64,000 nucleotides of DNA from DASPPM01 sp052143835. Lineage in GTDB: Bacteria; Pseudomonadota; Alphaproteobacteria; JACZXZ01. Positions 8,023 through 16,411 of this stretch are shown in pieces. Location of the stretch: the NCBI GenBank assembly GCA_052143835.1, contig JBKQRV010000104.1, positions 1-64,000 of the forward strand. Reading direction: 5' to 3'. The position numbers were made by a program, and so were the translations under genes. A model generated the notes under the pieces. It saw nothing but the letters and a program-made list of their open reading frames with translations, was not told the DNA's origin and made no database searches. Position 1 is the first letter of the stretch, and the number at the start of each line of letters is the position of its first letter.

Positions 8023-9754
8023 TTTTGCAGTGGCGGAAGCCCATGCGGCCGTCCGCGAGGAGGGTGGCGTCGCTGATCTTCCCGCTGAACTCGATCGGGT
8101 ATTTGCCGACCTTGCCGTTCTCGCCCTGGCCGGTGACCGTGAAGTTGCCGTCCGCATCCACCTTGCCGCTGTAAACTTCGTGGCCGCCGGTGCCGTAGCC
8201 CGGCACATCGTAATCCCCCGACACATGGCCGTCGGCAACCGTGAAGGGACGGACCTCGCTCTTGAAGGCGGGCCCGTAAGAACTCGCCTCGCACGACATG
8301 GTTCCGCGCCAGGTGCCGTTGTAGGCGCTGACACCGGATGGCTTGGGGGCCGCCAAGGCTGGGGCAGGGGCTAGCGCCTTCGGCGCCATAGCCGTCTTCA
8401 CTGCCTGCTGCTGCGCCTCCTGGTCCTTCTCCTGTCGCTCTTTCTCGAGCTCACGCTCCTTCTCCTTCCGCGCCTGATAGACCTCGCTGTCCTCGAGCGC
8501 AATGGTCGCCACATAGGCGAGCGCGTCGCCCTTCAGCTCGACGGCGTACCACTCTCCGCCTTTCACCTTGCCGGCGACATGCACGCGCTCGCCGTCCTTG
8601 AGCCGGCCCACTTGCTTCGCCGCAATGTCGGGCGCCTCGCGCATGGGGGCGGCGCGCGCGGCGACCATGTAATTGTCGATCACCTCGAGCTCGGGGGCGG
8701 GTGCAGGTGCGGGGGCGACTTTCGTCGGCGGTGCTATGGCCGCGGTTTGCGCCGCCTTCATGGCGGCAAGCCGGTTGCGCGCGACCGCCGCGAAATCGCC
8801 GTTCGGATATTTCTCCAAATAGGCCTCGAAATCAGCCGCAATCGTGCTGTCCTTGATCGATTTCCAGAACGCAAGCTCCACCTCGCGGTCCGAGGTGCCC
8901 GTCGGTGCTGCGGCGGGGGCGGCAGCCGGGGCGGCAGCAGCCGCCATCGGTGCCTCGCTCTTTGCGGGCGGAGCGGCGGTAGCACTTGCCTCGGCCGGGG
9001 GCGGGGCCGGGGGAGCAGGATTTGGCGCGGCAACGGCGGGAGCCGCCGGCGCGGCAGCCTCTTTTTGGGGCGCTGCCGCGGGGGCCGCAGCGCTCGTTTG
9101 GGCCGGGGCGGCTTCCGTCCTGGATGCTGTTCGTTCCGTGCCGCCGCGCAGCGCGAAGAAAGCCCCGGCTGCCGCCACGATGGCGACCGCGGCGAGTGCC
9201 ATGACCAGGCCGCTCACGCGCCGGGCGGGCTTCGCCGCCGGAGAGGTCTTGATGTCGTGCGGCTCGGCAGGGCCTTTGGCAGGAGCCGGCGTGGCAGGGG
9301 CCGGCCCCGCCTCGAGGGCCAGCTTGCCCGCCTCTGGCGGCGCTCCGATGAGCTGAGTGAGATCGGCGATGAGTCGCTGGAAGGGGGCCGACGCGCCGCT
9401 GTGGTCCCAGGCCGAGAGATCCACCGTTTGAATGTTCGTGAAGCGCAAGGGAGGAATGGTGTCGTCGAGGCGGACCGGAACCAGCTTCTTCTTCTCGACG
9501 GCGAAAGCGGCCTCGGCGCGCACCCATTCCGAGCCCACGGAGTGCCTCGACCAGGCGACGATGACGGCTTTCGCTTCGGCCAGCGCCTGCTCGATCACCA
9601 GGTCGAACGAGCTGCCCGTCGTGATGCGCCGGTCCCACCACACCGACCAGCCCGCGCGCTCGAGGATCGCCGCCAGCGCCTCGATCTGCGGCGCATCGTT
9701 CCTCGCGTAGCTGATGAACAGGTCCGCCACCGCAACCCCGCCAGCGCCGCGCAA
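8006..9754 (-). CDS. TIR domain - transmembrane - SH3-like domain protein
   Basis: 582 aa. Residues 10-135 are a TIR fold (ADLFISYARND; WSVWWDRRI; SEWVRAE). The glutamate in SEWVRAE (E81) aligns with the catalytic Glu of TIR NADases such as SARM1. One membrane helix (about 182-204) follows, then an Ala/Pro-rich linker (210-290). Next comes a helical repeat-like segment (ELAFWKSI...YLEKYPNGDFAAVARNRLAAM), a bacterial SH3-type domain (about 360-420, MREAPDIAAKQVGRLKDGERV), a charged Glu/Lys/Arg coiled stretch (430-450) and a C-terminal beta-rich domain with two cysteines. The predicted layout is TIR in the cytosol and SH3 in the periplasm. Related proteins in Rhizobiales are TIR plus SH3 or caspase-like sensors. 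The role (signalling, stress or defence) is unknown. Confidence 0.8.
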   Translation of the reverse strand: MRGAGGVAVADLFISYARNDAPQIEALAAILERAGWSVWWDRRITTGSSFDLVIEQALAEAKAVIVAWSRHSVGSEWVRAEAAFAVEKKKLVPVRLDDTIPPLRFTNIQTVDLSAWDHSGASAPFQRLIADLTQLIGAPPEAGKLALEAGPAPATPAPAKGPAEPHDIKTSPAAKPARRVSGLVMALAAVAIVAAAGAFFALRGGTERTASRTEAAPAQTSAAAPAAAPQKEAAAPAAPAVAAPNPAPPAPPPAEASATAAPPAKSEAPMAAAAAPAAAPAAAPTGTSDREVELAFWKSIKDSTIAADFEAYLEKYPNGDFAAVARNRLAAMKAAQTAAIAPPTKVAPAPAPAPELEVIDNYMVAARAAPMREAPDIAAKQVGRLKDGERVHVAGKVKGGEWYAVELKGDALAYVATIALEDSEVYQARKEKERELEKERQEKDQEAQQQAVKTAMAPKALAPAPALAAPKPSGVSAYNGTWRGTMSCEASSYGPAFKSEVRPFTVADGHVSGDYDVPGYGTGGHEVYSGKVDADGNFTVTGQGENGKVGKYPIEFSGKISDATLLADGRMGFRHCKISYRR

Positions 9755-9875
9755 CTGCGGCGATCTCCGGAAAAGCGCGTCGCATGCCGTGGCGTCGCAA
9801 AACGATCTCCCGTTAGGGCACCACGCGCCGCTCGAATTTTATCCTCCTGAAGGCGCGAAAACAATTACGGGACTC

Positions 9876-9903
9876 TTGCCCACTGGCCTGGAAATGCTAT
9901 ATT
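9876..9903 (+). promoter_or_regulatory. Sigma70-type promoter for the small Tat-exported gene
   Basis: TTGCCC at 9876-9881 and TATATT at 9898-9903 with a 16-base spacer, about 40 bases before the ATG at 9946. A locally AT-rich stretch in a GC-rich genome supports it. Confidence 0.5.
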
Positions 9904-9945
9904 CTTCCCTTACGAGGGGCTCCCAACCGACAAAGGGTCTGAGCC

Positions 9946-10251
9946 ATGAGCGGAAAGCACGTGAATCGTCGGGCGTTCCTGTTGAGCACGGCGGGGCTCG
10001 GCGGAGTCTTGGCACTTCTGTCGCGGAGCCAATCAGCTGCAGCCTTATCCGTCCAGGGCATCCCCGCCCAAAGCGGGCTCGGTATGGCCTATGCCAACCG
10101 CTGCAGCGGAGATGGCGCGCACGCGCAGATCCTGGCGAGGCTCGAAAGCGTGCTCGCCACTCGCACGGGCGAACCCGGCAGCATGATATCGATGACGGAA
10201 TATTGCCCGATCTGCGGCTGCCCCATCATCGCGACGCGCACTCTGCCATAG
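9946..10251 (+). CDS. Small Tat-exported Cys-rich protein of unknown function
   Basis: 101 aa. The N-terminus has a twin-arginine signal (NRRAFLLSTAGLGG, residues 7-20) with cleavage likely near AAALS. The mature part of about 65 residues holds four cysteines: C53, then C87, C90 and C92 in the tail motif CPICGCP. That arrangement could bind a metal or form disulfides. Export by Tat implies folding, perhaps with a cofactor, before export. I do not recognise the family. It has its own promoter and is followed by a strong hairpin terminator. It is convergent with the TonB-like gene. Confidence 0.7.
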   Translation: MSGKHVNRRAFLLSTAGLGGVLALLSRSQSAAALSVQGIPAQSGLGMAYANRCSGDGAHAQILARLESVLATRTGEPGSMISMTEYCPICGCPIIATRTLP

Positions 10252-10290
10252 CACCGCGCCGGAGCGGGCAGCGCTCCGATCTCCTCTTCA

Positions 10291-10329
10291 CGGCCGCAGC
10301 ACGCGAAGGTGCGCGGCCGTTCGCTTTTG
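10291..10329. terminator. Intrinsic terminator between convergent genes
   Basis: A long GC hairpin with arms CGGCCGC.GCAC and GTGC.CGGCCG around a GCGAAG loop is followed by TTCGCTTTT. A second, smaller hairpin (CGGAGCG...CGCTCCG, 10260-10278) lies before it. It serves the plus-strand gene ending at 10251 and may also act on the opposite strand. Confidence 0.65.
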
Positions 10330-10366
10330 CAGCACCGGCCTTCCGCGGGCGGCCTTCTTGCATTCG

Positions 10367-11281
10367 CTAGGGCGCGATGTGGAGGGTCACTGTTAGATCG
10401 ACCACCTCGCCGACGATTTCAGGCGGCAACGGATGGAAGGGGGCGCTGCGCTCGATCATCTCGCTTCCCGCCTTGTCGAGGATATCGGAACCCGATGAGC
10501 GCAAGAGGCGCACCCGAATGAGCCGCCCCTGGCGGTCGAGGAGCATGGCATATTGCGCCGTGCCGGAGAGCCCAGCGGAGCGTGCCGCGGGCGGATAGAC
10601 GCGATTGCGCAGAATTTCGTCGCGCAGCGAGTTGAGATAAGGGTCCCCGCCGCCCTTGCCAAGAACCACGCTGTCACTCTCCGAGCGGGCCGGGGGGCGA
10701 GATGGCGCTGCCGCCGTGCTCGCGACGGAGATCTCTCGCTGCGGCGTGGGCTTGGCCTCGGGCGGCGGCGGGGCGATCGCATCGCTGCCTTCGGCTGCAG
10801 GCATTGGCGGCGCCGCGGAGAGCGCTGCGGCGGACGCAGATCCTGGAGGCGGCGGCTCCGCCGCATCCTTGTGCTGCGCGGGCTCCGGTGCTGCCTCGAG
10901 GCTGGGCGGAGCTTGGGCGTCCGGCGGCCGCCCGGGCTCGCGCTCGAGCTTGCCGCCGGATACGCGCGCCGTGGTCTGCGGCGGCGTCTGCGGCGATGCG
11001 GCCTCGGGCGTCATCGGCGCCTGGGATCGGGCCACCGGTTGCGGCGGCGGGGCAGGAACCAGCTCGACCTGGATCGACGGCGGCACGCGCCGCTCGTCCT
11101 TGCTCGGTTCCATCAGCAGGATCGCCACCAGCCAAACATGGAGCAGCAAGGCCGCGAGGATCGCGGCGGCGCGCCGGCGCGCCCAATGGGCGTCTCCCGA
11201 GGGCAGCACGAGGCGGGGCGTCCCGGCCACCAAGGTGCGAGTGGCCGCGTCCCCTGCCATGCTGGCCGCCACCATGCTCAT
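10367..11281 (-). CDS. TonB-like energy-transducer/C-terminal TonB domain protein
   Basis: 304 aa from the ATG at 11281 (a GTG at 11296 would add 5 residues). One membrane anchor lies near the N-terminus (AAAILAALLLHVWLVAILL), followed by a Pro/Ala/Glu-rich periplasmic linker of about 140 residues. The C-terminal TonB domain begins YLNSLRDEILRNRVYPPAARSAGLSG and ends VVDLTVTLHIAP. The family couples proton motive force to outer-membrane receptors, normally with ExbB/ExbD, or serves as an envelope-spanning structural protein. No exbBD and no receptor are encoded in the window. It is the last gene of the 10367-16055 operon, 24 bases after the preceding stop. Confidence 0.8.
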   Translation of the reverse strand: MSMVAASMAGDAATRTLVAGTPRLVLPSGDAHWARRRAAAILAALLLHVWLVAILLMEPSKDERRVPPSIQVELVPAPPPQPVARSQAPMTPEAASPQTPPQTTARVSGGKLEREPGRPPDAQAPPSLEAAPEPAQHKDAAEPPPPGSASAAALSAAPPMPAAEGSDAIAPPPPEAKPTPQREISVASTAAAPSRPPARSESDSVVLGKGGGDPYLNSLRDEILRNRVYPPAARSAGLSGTAQYAMLLDRQGRLIRVRLLRSSGSDILDKAGSEMIERSAPFHPLPPEIVGEVVDLTVTLHIAP

Positions 11282-11305
11282 CGCCGCCTTAGGCACCTCT
11301 CGCCG

Positions 11306-12085
11306 TCAATTGCTCGTGCAAATCTCCACGCTGTTCGACTGGCCGGAGCACTTGCCGCGGTCGGGCGCAGAGCCGCTCGCCCCGGCAGCAGCCGGGTCAT
11401 CGACCGTGCCAAATAAAATTCGGTGGCTCAAGGCCTTATACGCTTCTTCCTCGGCGTTCCGGTTGTTCGCCGCATTGACGGCGTCCCACAGCGCCTGCTG
11501 CCGCTTGGCGTGCTCGTCGAGCTGCTTTTCGCCGGCATTCGGCGCGGCCTCCTTCGCAGCCGGGCCAGCCGGAGCCAGGATGCCGACGATCTGCTCGTAA
11601 AGCTTCGGCAAGTCGCCGATGGCGTAATTGCCGTTCGCCATGATTACGGTCGGCGTCTTGACGCAAATCTCGAGCGGGCTTTCTGTGAGGTTTCGGAGGC
11701 TCACGCGCGCGTCGCTGCCTGCTCCTTCGACTTGCAGCAGGTGGTGCTCGAGGGCGGCTTGGAGAGACAGTCCACCGCCCGCGGCCGTCTTCACGAGCGT
11801 TGCTCCGAAAGACTGAGGCGCGTTCGAGAGGATGGCGCCTGAGGCCGGCGGCGCCATCGACTGATCGAGACAATAGGCCGGAACCTCAAGGGACTTGCCG
11901 GGCGCAAGCGCGTAGCATCCGGGTGCGATCACCATACGCTGGAAACCCGCGGCGGCCGCCGGAGCCTGCGCGGCCATGGCCAGGGTCAGCATCCCGGCGA
12001 GAACCAGGCCAAGCGCTCGCCAGGCCGCGGCAAAACCCTTCGGCTTCTCGCTGCTCATATGACCAATGTCGGGTCTCTCGCTCAT
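11306..12085 (-). CDS. Secreted protein of unknown function
   Basis: 259 aa from an ATG at 12085 that overlaps the upstream stop (ATGA), supporting coupling; a second ATG at 12058 is possible. A signal peptide (ALGLVLAGMLTLAMAAQAPAAAA) is followed by FQRMVIAPGCYALAPGKS, a middle domain with ESPLEICVKTPTVIMANG, and a charged C-terminal part ending in two cysteines (GKCSG and EICTSN). I do not recognise the domain. Its position between an HpnL-like membrane protein and a TonB-like protein suggests an envelope role. Confidence 0.75.
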   Translation of the reverse strand: MSERPDIGHMSSEKPKGFAAAWRALGLVLAGMLTLAMAAQAPAAAAGFQRMVIAPGCYALAPGKSLEVPAYCLDQSMAPPASGAILSNAPQSFGATLVKTAAGGGLSLQAALEHHLLQVEGAGSDARVSLRNLTESPLEICVKTPTVIMANGNYAIGDLPKLYEQIVGILAPAGPAAKEAAPNAGEKQLDEHAKRQQALWDAVNAANNRNAEEEAYKALSHRILFGTVDDPAAAGASGSAPDRGKCSGQSNSVEICTSN

Positions 12086-13068
12086 GCGGGCAAGTCGCTC
12101 TGTCTCCTGGCGCGGCGGAAGCGGTGGCCCTCGATGAGCTGCCAGCAGACGAGCGCGGGCGCGCCGATCACGAGGTCGCGGCCGCGCTTCAGAAGCGAGA
12201 GGGCGAGCGCCAGTTCCGGGGAGAGGCCGAGGAGGCCGCCGATCAGCACGTAGCCGCCCTCTTGCACGCCGGCACCCAAGGGAATGAAGAAGGTGACGCT
12301 TCGAATTGCGTAGACCAGACCCTCGATCGCCAACACGTCGCCGAGGCCGAGCGGATGCCCCATGAAGTAAAGGCCAATCCAGCCCTCGAGCCCGCCCAAG
12401 ACCCAGGCGGCGAAGTGCAGCAGGATGCAACCCACGAACGCCGGGACGTCGTCATAAAGGAGAAGGATGCGCTCGTGCAGCGTGCGCTCGGCATCCGATT
12501 CCCGACCTTGCCTGCGTCCCCTGATCCAATCGAGCGGCCGCTCGATGAGCCGGAACAGGCCCTTCTTCTGAGCGACGAGGAAACCCACGAACTCGAGCGT
12601 CATGAGGAGGATGCCGAGGCCGATCCAAAGCTTGTAGGGCGCCTGCGGATGACTCGCCACCAGGAGGACGAAGCCGAGTATGGCGAAGAGCACTTGGCCC
12701 AGGAGCTCGGCGGTCAAATCGACCACGATGCTGGCGCCGGCCAGCGTCAAGCCGCGCTGGGCCAAGATGCGTGTGCCCACCAGCTCGCCGCTCACCGGCA
12801 ATAGGGCAATGACACCGTCGATGCCGTCGCGTATCCAACGCACCCAGCTGAAAAGGAACCAGCTCTCCGGCGATCGGGCGCGCAGCAGGAGCCACCACGC
12901 GATGCCGCAAAGCAGCGTCGGCAAGACGTGAAAAAGCGTGATCGTCCCGAGCCCGCCCCAGCCGGCGATGCTGAGCGCGCCGAACACCGGGCCGATGCCC
13001 TCGGCGACGACGAGATAGGTCGCAGCGGCGAGGCCGAGAGCTGCGATGACGAAGCGGCCAAGCTTCAT
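12082..13068 (-). CDS. HpnL-like / lysylphosphatidylglycerol synthase TM-region (UPF0104) membrane protein
   Basis: 328 aa from the ATG at 13068 (a GTG at 13080 adds 4). About eight hydrophobic segments span the protein. The flippase-like family pattern is seen in RSVTFFIPLGAGVQEGGYVLIGGLLGL near the C-terminus and LLPVSGELVGTRILAQRG near residue 90. Members include the membrane half of MprF and the hopanoid-cluster protein HpnL; they are thought to move lipids or polyprenols. Here it lies in a copper/diiron operon rather than a hopanoid cluster, though HpnN- and HpnM-like genes are found 16-23 kb away. The HpnL assignment is inferred from overall resemblance. Confidence 0.7.
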   Translation of the reverse strand: MKLGRFVIAALGLAAATYLVVAEGIGPVFGALSIAGWGGLGTITLFHVLPTLLCGIAWWLLLRARSPESWFLFSWVRWIRDGIDGVIALLPVSGELVGTRILAQRGLTLAGASIVVDLTAELLGQVLFAILGFVLLVASHPQAPYKLWIGLGILLMTLEFVGFLVAQKKGLFRLIERPLDWIRGRRQGRESDAERTLHERILLLYDDVPAFVGCILLHFAAWVLGGLEGWIGLYFMGHPLGLGDVLAIEGLVYAIRSVTFFIPLGAGVQEGGYVLIGGLLGLSPELALALSLLKRGRDLVIGAPALVCWQLIEGHRFRRARRQSDLPA

Positions 13069-13108
13069 CGCGATGTCCACTGCCCGCGCCGCATCGCGCG
13101 CGCGCGCT

Positions 13109-13957
13109 TCATACGGGTTGCGGGCTCGGTCGGCGGCCGGGCCACAGCCGCATCGCGGAGAATACGATGCGCCCCACCGCCGGCAGCAGGCGCGGCTGCA
13201 GGAGGTCGCGGTCGAACTCGCTCATGCGCCGAGCGTTCTCGGCGAGGCATTCGCCGACGAGACGCTTCACGCTGAAATCGTTGAGGAACACGTCGGCCTG
13301 GGTGGCGGAGAAGTTGGCGCCGTCGCTGTCGGCGCCGCGGCGCACCGTGCCGATGAGGCGGCCGAGCGCGCGCGCGTAGTAGCGCAGCGAGGTGAGTGCT
13401 CGGAGCGGCACTGCACCGCGTCCGCGGCGCACTTCGTTGTAGGCCATCCAGTTGACGAAGAACACGATGTGCCGGGTCTCCTCGTGCATCAGGACGTCGA
13501 AGACCGAGAACAGGGCGTCCGGCAAAAAGTGCGATTGGCGGGCGATCTTGAAGACGCCGAAGCCGAGAAAGGCGTCGAGGCACTCGCCGTAGCCGAAATC
13601 GACGAAGGCGGTGACGACGTCATCGGGCAGCTTCTCGAGCGGTTTCTCGCTCGCCGAGAGCCCGTAGCGGTCGATCATGAAGCGGATGAGGCGGGCGTGG
13701 CGCGCCTCCTCGTAGCCCTGCAAGTCGATGGCATCGCGCAGGAGCGGGTCGTCGACCGTCTTGGCAAAGGCCTCGACGATGGCGCCCGCGCGTCGCTCGG
13801 TGTGGAAGACCTCCTGCCAGAACGGCACGGCGCGCAGCCGCGCGAGCCCGCCCTCGTCGAGCTCGGGCCACGGCAGATCCGCCGGCTCGAAGGGCCGATG
13901 CGTCGCCTTGAAATGGCGGCAGAACAATTCCTTGTGGGCCTGCGAGCCGATCTTCAT
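13109..13957 (-). CDS. Ferritin-like diiron protein, paralogue 2
   Basis: 282 aa soluble helical protein with a complete four-helix diiron ligand set: E54, E84xxH87 (YEEARH), E125 (GYGECLDAF) and E160xxH163 (MHEETRH). It aligns throughout with the protein encoded just upstream (14024-14929), sharing the opening GS(Q/E)AHK.LFCR and the FFVNW motif after the last ligand. Function is unknown; candidates are an oxidase, a hydroxylase or an iron/copper redox protein. It starts 67 bases downstream of its paralogue and 41 bases upstream of the HpnL-like start, on one strand. No signal peptide is visible, so it is cytoplasmic. Confidence 0.8.
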   Translation of the reverse strand: MKIGSQAHKELFCRHFKATHRPFEPADLPWPELDEGGLARLRAVPFWQEVFHTERRAGAIVEAFAKTVDDPLLRDAIDLQGYEEARHARLIRFMIDRYGLSASEKPLEKLPDDVVTAFVDFGYGECLDAFLGFGVFKIARQSHFLPDALFSVFDVLMHEETRHIVFFVNWMAYNEVRRGRGAVPLRALTSLRYYARALGRLIGTVRRGADSDGANFSATQADVFLNDFSVKRLVGECLAENARRMSEFDRDLLQPRLLPAVGRIVFSAMRLWPGRRPSPQPV

Positions 13958-14023
13958 TCCATCATCCCTTTGCCAGCGCTGAGGGTGCGCCGCAGGTTTT
14001 CGGTTTCCGGCGTTCTCCTCGCC

Positions 14024-14929
14024 TCACGCGGCGGATTTCGCTCCGCGCAGGAAACGGCGCACGAAGCGCGCCAGCCGCGGCACGAGCTTCGGGCGCAGCA
14101 GGCGCTCGTCGTAGCCGCTCATCCGGCGGTCGTTTTCCGCAAGGCAGACCTCCACGAGCTCCTTGGCGTCGATGTCGATGCCCATCGACTCGTGTCCGGT
14201 CATGGTGAAGTTGTCGCCGCCCATGTCGCTCGCCGTATGTAGCCGCTCCTGGATGAGCCGCACGAAGACGGCCGAGCGGCGCAGGTCGAACACCGGCTTT
14301 CTCCACCAGGGCAGATTTTTGCGGTGCCAGGCGGCCCAATTGACGAAGAAAAGAATGTGCCGGCATTCCTCCTGCATCACGGGCTCGAAGGTATCGACCA
14401 GCTCGGGCGGGAAATAACCCGAGCGCTTGGCAAGCTCGAACAGGCCGAAGGCGAAGAAGCTGTCGAGGCATTCGCTGTAGCCCGTGACCATGAAGGCCCA
14501 TTCGGCATCGCGCGGCTTGGCATAGGGCGGCTCCTCGCCAAGCTTGATGCCGTAAGCGGCGACCATGTTGGAGAGCACCACCTTGTGGCGACCCTCCTCG
14601 AAGCCGTTGAGCTCGACGGCTTGCTTGAGGAGCGGGTCCGCGATGCCCTCGGCATAGGTCGCGACGTGGATCTTGGCCTTCCCTTCGGTCTGCACCGCGA
14701 TGTCCCAAATCGGCAGGCCGACCAGGCGCCCGCGCGCGTCGTCCGCGAGCTTGGGCCAGTCGATCGCCGCCGGCTTGTAAGGATTGTGCGTGTCGAGCAG
14801 CATCCGGCAGAAGAGGCGCTTGTGCGCCTCGCTGCCGACGCGAACCGGGCCCCCCGCCTCGCCTTGCCAGAGGCGAGCCGCCCGATCCGCCTGTGCGACC
14901 ATGACGTTCTCCATGTGCGCGCCGATCAT
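14024..14929 (-). CDS. Ferritin-like diiron protein, paralogue 1
   Basis: 301 aa with the same diiron ligand pattern as its downstream paralogue: E82, E112xxH115 (FEEGRH), E153 (GYSECLDSF) and E188xxH191 (QEECRH). The ATG at 14929 overlaps the PCuAC stop by 4 bases (ATGA), so it is coupled to a copper chaperone gene; an internal ATG at 14914 is the alternative. It has no signal peptide. The pairing of two diiron proteins with copper delivery proteins is unusual and suggests a metal-dependent oxidation or metal-sensing role, but this is inference. Confidence 0.8.
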   Translation of the reverse strand: MIGAHMENVMVAQADRAARLWQGEAGGPVRVGSEAHKRLFCRMLLDTHNPYKPAAIDWPKLADDARGRLVGLPIWDIAVQTEGKAKIHVATYAEGIADPLLKQAVELNGFEEGRHKVVLSNMVAAYGIKLGEEPPYAKPRDAEWAFMVTGYSECLDSFFAFGLFELAKRSGYFPPELVDTFEPVMQEECRHILFFVNWAAWHRKNLPWWRKPVFDLRRSAVFVRLIQERLHTASDMGGDNFTMTGHESMGIDIDAKELVEVCLAENDRRMSGYDERLLRPKLVPRLARFVRRFLRGAKSAA

Positions 14930-15444
14930 TCCGTCTTCTTGCCGCCCATATCCTGCTGCATATGGCCCATATTGTCGTCGGCCGCACCCATTTTCTGCAC
15001 TTTGACCGTCACCGTGATCTTGCCGGCCTTCTCGAAGGTGAGGGTCATGGGAAAGCTTTGGCCCTCCTTGAGCGGCTGCTTCAGGTCCATCAGCATGACA
15101 TGGTAGCCGCCCGGCTTGAAGACCGCCTGGCTGCCGGGGCGCACGTCCACGGCGTCGACCGGAAGCATCTTCATCACCCCGTTCTCCGTCTCGGTCCGGT
15201 GCATCTCGGCCGTCTTGGCGACAGTGGTCGACACGGCCACGAGGCGGTCCGCGTCCTTGCCTTTGTTCAAAATCGTCATGTAGGCGGCACCGTTCTTAGC
15301 CCCACCCGGCGTCGCGCGCGCCCAAGGGGCCATGATCTCGATCGTCGAAGGAGGGGCAGCTTGGGCGTGAGCCGCCGCGGCAGAGGCGAGGGAGAGGGCG
15401 AGGGAGACGACGATGGTCAGGGCTTTCATGATAGCCGCCTTCAT
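14926..15444 (-). CDS. Periplasmic copper chaperone PCu(A)C
   Basis: 172 aa from the ATG at 15444, which overlaps the SCO1-like stop (ATGA); a second ATG at 15429 starts the signal peptide proper. After cleavage near AHAQA the mature domain shows the PCuAC copper site pattern: AAYMTILNKG, then H of AEMHRTETENGVMKM, and GGYHVMLMDLKQPL. That gives the usual H(M)x10M...HxM ligands. The tail is Met/His rich (MGHMQQDMGG), which may add a second copper site. PCuAC delivers Cu(I) to the CuA/CuB sites of cytochrome oxidase, commonly together with SCO1, encoded immediately upstream. Confidence 0.92.
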   Translation of the reverse strand: MKAAIMKALTIVVSLALSLASAAAAHAQAAPPSTIEIMAPWARATPGGAKNGAAYMTILNKGKDADRLVAVSTTVAKTAEMHRTETENGVMKMLPVDAVDVRPGSQAVFKPGGYHVMLMDLKQPLKEGQSFPMTLTFEKAGKITVTVKVQKMGAADDNMGHMQQDMGGKKTE

Positions 15445-16055
15445 GAGGATTGGCTGATGAGCTGGCGCAGCCGCGCGGCGATCTGTCCGGGCTTCTGCTC
15501 GGCCGAGATGAGCGTGACGTAGCGGCCTTCCGGGTCCATGACGTAGAGAATGGAGCTGTGGTCCATGAGATAATCGTCGGGGTTCTTCCCGGTCGGACGC
15601 TTCTTGAAATAGACCCGGTACTCCCTTGCGACGTCGGCGATCTGCTCGGGCGTGCCGGTCAGGCCGACGATGCGGGGATCGAACGACTTTACATACCTGC
15701 CGAGCACTTCGGGCGTGTCGCGCTCCGGGTCGACGGTGATGAAAAGCGGCGTGATTTTGTCGGCGAGCGGGCCGAGCTTGCCGAGGGCTTCGGCGATGTC
15801 GTTCAACGTCGTCGGGCAAACATCCGGGCAATAGGTGTAGCCGAAGTAGACCAGCATCCATTTGCCACGAAAGCTGGTATCGCTGACCGTCTGGCCATCG
15901 CTTGCCGTGAGCGTGAACGGTCCGCCGATGGCAAGTGCCGAATGGGAACCCGGCTCCGGCCGGAAATGCGCCACCACCATGGCGGCAGCACCCAATGCGC
16001 CGAGCGCCAAGGCTCCCAGACCCACGAGGGTGGCACGTCGCGTTTGGGGGCTCAT
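15441..16055 (-). CDS. SCO1/SenC copper delivery thioredoxin-fold protein
   Basis: 204 aa from the ATG at 16055, which places an uncleaved anchor or signal (LVGLGALALGALGAAAMVVA) at residues 10-30. The thioredoxin-like domain carries the copper-binding CPDVCP motif (YTYCPDVCPTTL) and the distal His in LMDHSSIL. SCO proteins metallate or reduce the CuA site of cytochrome c oxidase. It is the first gene of a seven-gene minus-strand operon ending at 10367. The frame is open further upstream (to 16211), but that stretch lacks domain character. Confidence 0.92.
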   Translation of the reverse strand: MSPQTRRATLVGLGALALGALGAAAMVVAHFRPEPGSHSALAIGGPFTLTASDGQTVSDTSFRGKWMLVYFGYTYCPDVCPTTLNDIAEALGKLGPLADKITPLFITVDPERDTPEVLGRYVKSFDPRIVGLTGTPEQIADVAREYRVYFKKRPTGKNPDDYLMDHSSILYVMDPEGRYVTLISAEQKPGQIAARLRQLISQSS

Positions 16056-16411
16056 CTCGGGTTGCTCATCTCCACGGGTGGTCCGCTTCTGGCTCGGGCT
16101 GCCGGCAGAGCCGCAGCTTCGGACGATGTTGATACTCTCAAAGACCGCGCGAGGCCACGGGGAGTATGTGACAAAAGCGTGCAAGGCGTTTGGGGAAAGT
16201 AGCCGCGGCAATCCTTACGTTCCAAAAAATATCTCTTGTGATCAATTCATTGACCCCCTCTTCTCACCTATTTTGCAAATCTCAAAACGGCGGGGCGATC
16301 GCGCTTGCGAGGCCGTGGTTCGCGGCTTGCTCATCCCGGTGCCGAGCCTCGACTGGCCGCGCCGGGAGGACGGACCGTGCTATAGTCCGGGCCCTCTCGC
16401 CAGGTGGCGGC
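16056..16411. other. Divergent promoter region
   Basis: About 355 bases between the SCO1-like operon and the NDUFAF6-like gene. The middle (16200-16290) is AT-rich, unlike its surroundings. A TATAGT at 16381-16386 is a plausible -10 for the rightward gene, without a convincing -35. No clear regulator site was identified. Confidence 0.4.
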
